Below are positions 5,607-9,440 of a DNA stretch of 9,440 nt, in pieces; the first letter of the stretch is position 1, and every line of letters starts with the position of its first letter. The DNA lies in the NCBI GenBank assembly GCA_021848165.1, contig JAJZMW010000108.1, positions 1 through 9,440 of the forward strand, read 5' to 3'. The notes beneath the pieces are model-generated. The model searched no databases and was not told where the DNA came from. It saw only the letters and a list, made by a program, of their open reading frames with translations. A program made the translations under genes and the position numbers. The DNA comes from Thermoplasmata archaeon. Lineage in GTDB: Archaea; Thermoplasmatota; Thermoplasmata; Lutacidiplasmatales; UBA184.

Positions 5607-6337
5607 GGGGCCCCCGTCGGGCTCCCCGAGCGGCCCGGGTTGATAAGGGGTGCTGGGCCGCCCCCGGCTCCGGGCGGGCCCCCGGGGGCGTAGCTCGCGA
5701 CGTACCCTTCGTCCATCCGTTCCACTCCCAGGAGCGCGAGACCTCGGACCTCGTCGAACCCGCGCGCCCCCCGGCCCGCCACCATCGGCGGGGCCCCCTC
5801 CGCGCCGATCACCACCGGCGCCACGAAGACCGTGAGACGGTCGAAGGCGCCGGTCGCGAGCACGCTCGCGAGGAGGCGCGCTCCCCCTTCCACCAGGACC
5901 CGGCGCATCCCGCGGCGGGCGAGGAGCTCCCAAAGCTCGAGCAGGTCGACGCGGTCGTCGCCCGCCTCGATCCGCTCGACGTGGGAGGGCCAGTGGCGCT
6001 CGGGTCGGCGTCGCGGCTCCGCGACGATCGTCGGTGCGCTCCCATCCAGGACCTTCGCCGAAGGAGAGAGTTCCCCGGTCCCGGCGACGATGACGCGGGT
6101 CGGGGGTCGGCCGACGGTCGGGCCGATCGACTCCCAGCGGACCTGGAGGGAGGGGTCGTCGGCGCGCACGGTCCCGGCGCCGATGACGATCGCGTCGGAG
6201 TCGGCCCGGAGCCGATGCACGCGGGCCAGGTCGTGGGGACCCGAGAGCCGCGCGCGGGCGCCGTCCCGGAAGGCGATCCGGCCGTCGACCGACGCGGCGA
6301 GATTGACCCAGATCGACGGGCGCACCGCGCCGCTCAT
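5603..6337 (-). CDS. RibD_C / DHFR-superfamily reductase, probably 2,5-diamino-6-ribosylamino-pyrimidinone 5'-phosphate reductase
   Basis: NAD(P)H-dependent reductase of the RibD C-terminal family. In archaea this family reduces the ribosyl group of the diaminopyrimidinone phosphate made from GTP, an early step to riboflavin and to the deazaflavin of F420. 244 residues. Motifs: NLAASVDGRIA (12-22), GAGTVRADDPSL (53-64, substrate/nucleotide binding) and VLVEGGARLLASVL (147-160, the family's VEGG signature). No deaminase domain is attached, as is usual in archaea. Residues about 218-244 form a Gly/Pro-rich tail beyond the last predicted strand (GYVASY). ATG 6337 overlaps the ftcD stop as ATGA, and its TGA overlaps the GTG of the FAH gene as GTGA. 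It has no Shine-Dalgarno, so reinitiation is likely. The fold is that of dihydrofolate reductase, so a folate role beside ftcD is an alternative. Confidence 0.85.
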   Translation of the reverse strand: MSGAVRPSIWVNLAASVDGRIAFRDGARARLSGPHDLARVHRLRADSDAIVIGAGTVRADDPSLQVRWESIGPTVGRPPTRVIVAGTGELSPSAKVLDGSAPTIVAEPRRRPERHWPSHVERIEAGDDRVDLLELWELLARRGMRRVLVEGGARLLASVLATGAFDRLTVFVAPVVIGAEGAPPMVAGRGARGFDEVRGLALLGVERMDEGYVASYAPGGPPGAGGGPAPLINPGRSGSPTGAP

Positions 6338-7812
6338 GCGTCGTCCGCGCGGGCCGCGTCCAGACGGCGCCGCAGCGCCTCCACCGGTTCTCCGGTCTCG
6401 GCGAGGTCGTGGAGGTTCACCTCGACGTTCGCGAGACCCCCGACGCTCGCCGCCGTCAGCAGGGCGAGCGCCGTGGTGAGGTCGCTCGCGAGCGCCGCTC
6501 GAGTCTTCGGACCGACGCCCCGGAGCGCGCGTCGGAGCGCGTTCGCTCGCTCCGCCGTCGCCAACGGGACCTCCGCGGCGAGCCGCAGGGCGGATCGGAG
6601 GGCGGCTTGGCGCTCCGGGTCGTCCGGCGACGCCTTGAGCGAGCGGCGGCGGTCGCGTACGCCTTCGTAGGAGCGCGCGTCCTCGGCGATCCCTTGGACG
6701 AAGCTCGATCGACCGCGGTGGACGGTCTCCCGGGCCGCCGCCAGCACGGGATCGGGCTGTTTCGGATCGATCGAGTAGGCCAGGACCATCTCCCCGAGCG
6801 CGCAGCCGAGCGCCCCGGCGGCCGCCGCCGCGCTCCCCCCGCCCGGGGTCGGCGTCCGGGCCGCAAGGCGGTCGAGAAAACTCCCGAGCGACTCCTCGGC
6901 ACCGCCGCTTCGTTGCGCCGCGCGGACCCTCCGCTCGAGCACCTGCTCGCGCTGGAAGGCGTTGAGCTGGAGGTAGTACTCGGCCGCTTCGAACAGAGCC
7001 TCTTCGGGAACGAGCCCGACGATCTCCGACTCCTCGATGCCGACCCCGTAGCGCGTCGCTTCGCGACGGACGAACTCGAGCGCTCGATGGATCGGGGTCC
7101 GCCGGTAGTCGGTGAGGTTCATGGAGACCTGCGCGCGGTCGCGCTCCTGGATCTCAAAGCCGAGCGCCCGGACCTCGGCGAGCCCGCCGTCGCGGGCGCG
7201 GACGGCGCGGGCGATCTTCTTCGCGATGCCGACGTCCGAGGTCGTCAGGTACGCGTTGTAGGCGATCAGCACCGGCCGCGCTCCGATCGCCACCGCGCCC
7301 GCGGTCGGGTGGAGCCGGGGCGGCCCGAGATCGGGCGCGCGCGTGGGATCGGACGCGATCGCGTCGCGCAGGCCCTCGAACTCCCCCTCGCGGACGCGGG
7401 GGAGCTCGGCCCGCTCGGGTCGGCGGGCCGCGGCGCCGTAGAAGTAGACCGGGATCTGGAGCTCCTGCGCCACCCGCTCCCCCAGGCGATTCGCGCAGGC
7501 GATCGCGTCGTCCATCGACGACCCTTCGAGCGGGACGAACGGAACGACGTCCGTCGCCCCGATCCTCGGATGCTCTCCGCGATGCTGGGTGAGGTCGATC
7601 TCCGCGGTCGCGACCCGCATCATCGCGAGCACCGCCTCGACGAGCGGATCCGGCTCCCCGACCAGGCTGAGGACGGAGCGGTTGTGATCCGGGTTCGCCT
7701 CCACGTCGAGCACGACCACTCCCGCGACCCCGCGGGCGGCGTCGGCGATCCGTTCGACGCGGGCGCGATCGCGTCCCTCAGAGAAGTTCGGAACGCACTC
7801 GAGGGCGGTCAT
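6334..7812 (-). CDS. ftcD: glutamate formimidoyltransferase - formimidoyl-THF cyclodeaminase fusion
   Basis: Bifunctional folate enzyme. The first domain moves the formimino group of N-formimino-glutamate onto tetrahydrofolate; the second releases ammonia and closes the ring to 5,10-methenyl-THF. 492 residues. The transferase part (1-about 300) opens with LECVPNFSEGRD (4-15). It holds HRGEHPRIGATDVVPFVPL (77-95), where H81 matches the catalytic histidine near position 82 of the mammalian enzyme. QVSMNLTDY and related stretches mark its second subdomain. The cyclodeaminase part (308-492) starts SLGSFLDRLAARTPTPGGGS, the family's GGGSAAA helix start, and ends with ASVGGLANVEVNL. Both halves look intact, as in the animal-type fusion. 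ATG 7812 overlaps the fen stop (ATGA). GGAGG lies 12 nt upstream inside a small hairpin. In histidine-degrading organisms ftcD neighbours hut genes; none are present here, so its formimino source is unknown. Confidence 0.95.
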   Translation of the reverse strand: MTALECVPNFSEGRDRARVERIADAARGVAGVVVLDVEANPDHNRSVLSLVGEPDPLVEAVLAMMRVATAEIDLTQHRGEHPRIGATDVVPFVPLEGSSMDDAIACANRLGERVAQELQIPVYFYGAAARRPERAELPRVREGEFEGLRDAIASDPTRAPDLGPPRLHPTAGAVAIGARPVLIAYNAYLTTSDVGIAKKIARAVRARDGGLAEVRALGFEIQERDRAQVSMNLTDYRRTPIHRALEFVRREATRYGVGIEESEIVGLVPEEALFEAAEYYLQLNAFQREQVLERRVRAAQRSGGAEESLGSFLDRLAARTPTPGGGSAAAAAGALGCALGEMVLAYSIDPKQPDPVLAAARETVHRGRSSFVQGIAEDARSYEGVRDRRRSLKASPDDPERQAALRSALRLAAEVPLATAERANALRRALRGVGPKTRAALASDLTTALALLTAASVGGLANVEVNLHDLAETGEPVEALRRRLDAARADDA

Positions 7813-8855
7813 CGCGAGGCGGCGCCTCCGAACCCGTCGAGCATCGTTTGGTGGCCCCGGGTCGCGGCGGGAGGCGTCCGACGGGGCGCGTTCCCGCCGA
7901 CGCGGATCGCCCGCTCGAGCGCGGCCCCCACCCTCGGCCGGGAGAATCCATGGCGGTCGGCGAGGATCGAGGTGACCCGCTCCGGATCGGGCGGGCCGAA
8001 ATCGAGCGGCGTCCCGGCGACGGTCTGCGGGTGCCGGAAGATCTCGGCGACCTCCTCCGCCTCGGTCGGGTCGAGCCCCGCGCGCGCGAGGGTCGCCGAC
8101 CATCCCCGATGCTCCTGCACCAGCTTGAGCGCCTTCTTCGGTCCGTACCCTCGGACCCCGTCGTTGAAATCGGTCCCCACGAGGAGGCCGACGAGGATCA
8201 GCTCTTCTCCCGAGATCCCGAGATCGCGCAGGAGCTCCTCGCGTTCGATGAGCGAGGCGGCCTCCTCCCCTGAACGAGACCGGCGCGCCGCCAGGCCCCG
8301 GACGAGCCGCGGCGCGCCGAAGAGCAACGTGTCGTAATCCTCGGAGGCCGTGGCCCAGACGATCCCCTCGGCCGCGAGGCGGGCCGCTTGGGCCTCTCCT
8401 TCGCTCGGGGCGCGGATCGTCGGCACCCCGAGGGCTCCGAGAAGTTCGATCGTCTCGTCGACCATCGACGGGGTGAGCCGGGAGGTCTGCGCGGCCTTGC
8501 GCCGCGCGGTCTCGAGATCGCCGGCGGCGAGCGCCGCGTTCCACTCCTCCTGCGCCCGCTCCTTGGCCTCGATCCGTTGGCGGATCGTGCCGGCCTTCCG
8601 GGCCGGAGGTCGCCCGTCGAAGACCCACGCCGGGCGGACGCCCTCGGCGAGCAGCGATGTCGTCCGATAGAACGCTCCCATCAGGTGGCTGGTCGGCTTC
8701 CCCTCCGGGTCGCTGAACGGCCGCCCATCGGCCTGCCGGATCGTGGCGAGGAACTGGTAGAGGGCGTTGTACGCGTCGACCGCGACCGACCGGCCCGCCA
8801 GATCGCGCCAGGGGAGCTCCCGAGCCCGCACGATCTCCTTGAACGGAAGCCCCAC
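7809..8855 (-). CDS. fen: flap endonuclease 1 (FEN1)
   Basis: Structure-specific 5'-flap nuclease of the XPG/RAD2 family, which trims Okazaki-fragment flaps and acts in long-patch base-excision repair. 348 residues, the usual archaeal length. The N-terminal nuclease region has D27 (VAVDAYNALYQF) and D80 (WVFDGRPP). The internal region has E152 and E154 (SEGEAQAA), D173 and D175 (SEDYDTLLFG) and D229 (GTDFNDG), together the two-metal active site. The helix-two-turn-helix follows at about 233-247 (GVRGYGPKKALKLV). The C-terminus QTMLDGFG (336-343) resembles the PCNA-binding PIP box of FEN1, but its last aromatic is replaced by Gly. The start is GTG 8855, so Gly2 follows the initiator as is typical for FEN1. 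It is the first gene of a four-gene operon with 4-nt overlaps. A TATA-like element lies about 33 nt upstream. Confidence 0.96.
   Translation of the reverse strand: MGLPFKEIVRARELPWRDLAGRSVAVDAYNALYQFLATIRQADGRPFSDPEGKPTSHLMGAFYRTTSLLAEGVRPAWVFDGRPPARKAGTIRQRIEAKERAQEEWNAALAAGDLETARRKAAQTSRLTPSMVDETIELLGALGVPTIRAPSEGEAQAARLAAEGIVWATASEDYDTLLFGAPRLVRGLAARRSRSGEEAASLIEREELLRDLGISGEELILVGLLVGTDFNDGVRGYGPKKALKLVQEHRGWSATLARAGLDPTEAEEVAEIFRHPQTVAGTPLDFGPPDPERVTSILADRHGFSRPRVGAALERAIRVGGNAPRRTPPAATRGHQTMLDGFGGAASR
7816..7829 (-). promoter_or_regulatory. small inverted repeat over the ftcD Shine-Dalgarno
   Basis: The minus strand reads GGAGGCGCCGCCTC just before ATG 7812. GAGGC and GCCTC can pair (5 bp, 3-nt loop), covering four bases of the GGAGG that could serve ftcD. 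The spacing of 12 nt to the ATG is longer than ideal. It lies within the last codons of fen, so a ribosome ending at fen would open it, the same arrangement as at the rio1-KH junction. Confidence 0.4.
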
Positions 8856-8884
8856 GTGACGGCGAGCGGCGCGGAGTACTTGGG

Positions 8885-8891
8885 CTTAATG
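8885..8891 (-). promoter_or_regulatory. TATA-like promoter element for the fen operon
   Basis: The minus strand reads CATTAAG, centred about 33 nt upstream of GTG 8855 in the 111-bp divergent gap between fen and the PAC2 gene. Transcription would begin only a few bases before the GTG, and no Shine-Dalgarno is visible. This would drive fen, ftcD, the reductase gene and the FAH gene together. Confidence 0.55.
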
Positions 8892-8928
8892 AGCGGCGAC
8901 CGAGGACGCGCGCCCACGGGGCGGTCAA

Positions 8929-8936
8929 CGTAAATC
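8929..8936 (+). promoter_or_regulatory. TATA-like promoter element for the PAC2 gene
   Basis: The sequence cgtaaatc is the AT-rich island on the other side of the divergent gap, centred about 34 nt before ATG 8967. A GAGGGG (8957-8962) four nt before the ATG may act as a weak ribosome site if the leader includes it. It lies about 45 bp from the fen TATA-like element, pointing the other way. Confidence 0.5.
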
Positions 8937-8966
8937 CTCACGCCACCTGCGCGGCCGAGGGGACCG

Positions 8967-9440
8967 ATGGAGTACACGTGGACCGACGAAGCGGGGGCCG
9001 CGACCTTGGCCCCGGGAGCGACGATCCTGACCTGCTTTCCGAGCGCGGGACTGGCCACCACGGTCGCGGCGCACTACATCGTGCGCACGCTCAAGCTCCC
9101 GCGGATCGGGATCTTCTCGTCCGCCGACTCGCCGCCCATCGCCGTGATCCAAGGGGGCATCGTCCATCCCCCGATCCGCGTCTACGGGCGCCCGGATTTC
9201 GCGATCGTTCTCTCCGAGTTCCCCCCGACGCCCAGCCAGGCGACGGCCCTCGCTCGGACGCTGCACGCGGAGGCGACCCAACGCCGGGCCCGGTGGCTCC
9301 TCGTCCTGGAAGGTGTGAGCCCGCACGCCCCCGAGGAGGAGGCCGACGCGGCGGAAGCGCAGTCGGAACCGAAGGTCTACTCGATCGTCAATCCGCCCGA
9401 CGGGCCCGCCGCGAAGGCGATCGCCGTCGGCGGGGCCGAG
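8967..9440 (+). CDS. PAC2-family protein (proteasome assembly chaperone-like), 3' end cut by window edge
   Basis: Archaeal member of the PAC2 family, named for eukaryotic proteasome assembly chaperone 2. Archaeal members are suspected proteasome assembly or activation partners, but their role is less certain. 158 codons from ATG 8967 stay open to the window end, so the C-terminus is missing. Visible family features: the opening strand and glycine turn TILTCFPSAGLATTVAAHYI (19-38), then VRTLKLPRIGIFSS, the SPPIAVIQGGIVHPPIRVYG stretch and the strand FAIVLSEFPP. The next segment resembles the helix-strand unit of the alpha/beta core (RWLLVLEGV). A Glu/Ala-rich insert, EEEADAAEAQ, follows. It is divergent from fen with a 111-bp gap carrying one TATA-like element for each side. 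The start was chosen by this promoter spacing and by the family-like N-terminus. Confidence 0.85.
   Translation, partial: MEYTWTDEAGAATLAPGATILTCFPSAGLATTVAAHYIVRTLKLPRIGIFSSADSPPIAVIQGGIVHPPIRVYGRPDFAIVLSEFPPTPSQATALARTLHAEATQRRARWLLVLEGVSPHAPEEEADAAEAQSEPKVYSIVNPPDGPAAKAIAVGGAE

Noticed and set aside
4815..5693. Plus-strand open frame opposite the FAH gene
   Set aside because: Antisense shadow of a clearly recognisable FAH protein.
5607..5933. Upstream extension of the FAH-family frame
   Set aside because: It lies wholly over the reductase gene and is Arg/Gly-rich. GTG 5606 gives a typical FAH start and a 4-nt overlap.
6409..8337. A 642-codon plus-strand open frame opposite ftcD and fen
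   Set aside because: Arg/Asp/Leu-rich antisense shadow without motifs.
7813..8928. Upstream extension of the ftcD frame to 864 codons
   Set aside because: It overlaps fen in another frame and has no domain; MTALECVPNFSEG at 7812 is the normal FTCD N-terminus.
1..9440. tRNA, rRNA, CRISPR, insertion sequence or toxin-antitoxin locus
   Set aside because: No cloverleaf, direct-repeat array, terminal inverted repeats or transposase motifs were seen; all gaps are 111 bp or shorter and are accounted for by promoters.

Overview
The window reads as chromosomal DNA of a GC-rich archaeon. The information-processing genes are of archaeal/eukaryotic type: RIO1 kinase, a twin-KH pre-rRNA processing protein, the small subunit of archaeal/eukaryotic primase, FEN1 flap endonuclease and a PAC2-family protein. 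AT-rich TATA-like islands sit about 30-35 nt before several start codons. A fused glutamate formimidoyltransferase/cyclodeaminase together with very high GC hints at an uncultured Thermoplasmata-like euryarchaeon, but that placement is inference. The DNA is almost completely filled with genes; the longest gap is 111 bp. No RNA genes, insertion sequences, CRISPR arrays or prophage genes were seen.

Left arm, minus strand (1-2004): a small HExxH zinc-metalloprotease-like protein, then a short NfeD-type membrane protein, then a stomatin/SPFH protein that runs off the left edge. NfeD and SPFH form a classic pair acting on membrane microdomains or membrane protein quality control. The metalloprotease lies upstream on the same strand.

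Centre, plus strand (2058-4666): rio1, the KH protein gene and priS are packed with 2- and 3-nt gaps and read as one operon joining small-subunit ribosome maturation to replication priming. The KH gene's Shine-Dalgarno is buried in a 7-bp hairpin at the end of rio1.

Right arm, minus strand (8855 down to 4602): fen, ftcD, a RibD_C/DHFR-superfamily reductase gene and a fumarylacetoacetate-hydrolase-family gene. Each gene overlaps the next by exactly 4 nt (ATGA, ATGA, GTGA), a tightly coupled operon that mixes DNA repair, folate C1 metabolism, flavin- or folate-type reduction and an acid-cleaving enzyme. Its last gene collides tail-to-tail with priS, with 65 bp of shared coding sequence.

Right edge, plus strand (8967 onward): a PAC2-family gene, divergent from fen and cut by the window end. 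There is no obvious new defence or mobile system. The most interesting items are the NfeD-SPFH-metalloprotease neighbourhood, the sequestered ribosome binding sites, the coupled four-gene operon, and the possibility that the RibD-like protein serves folate reduction next to ftcD.
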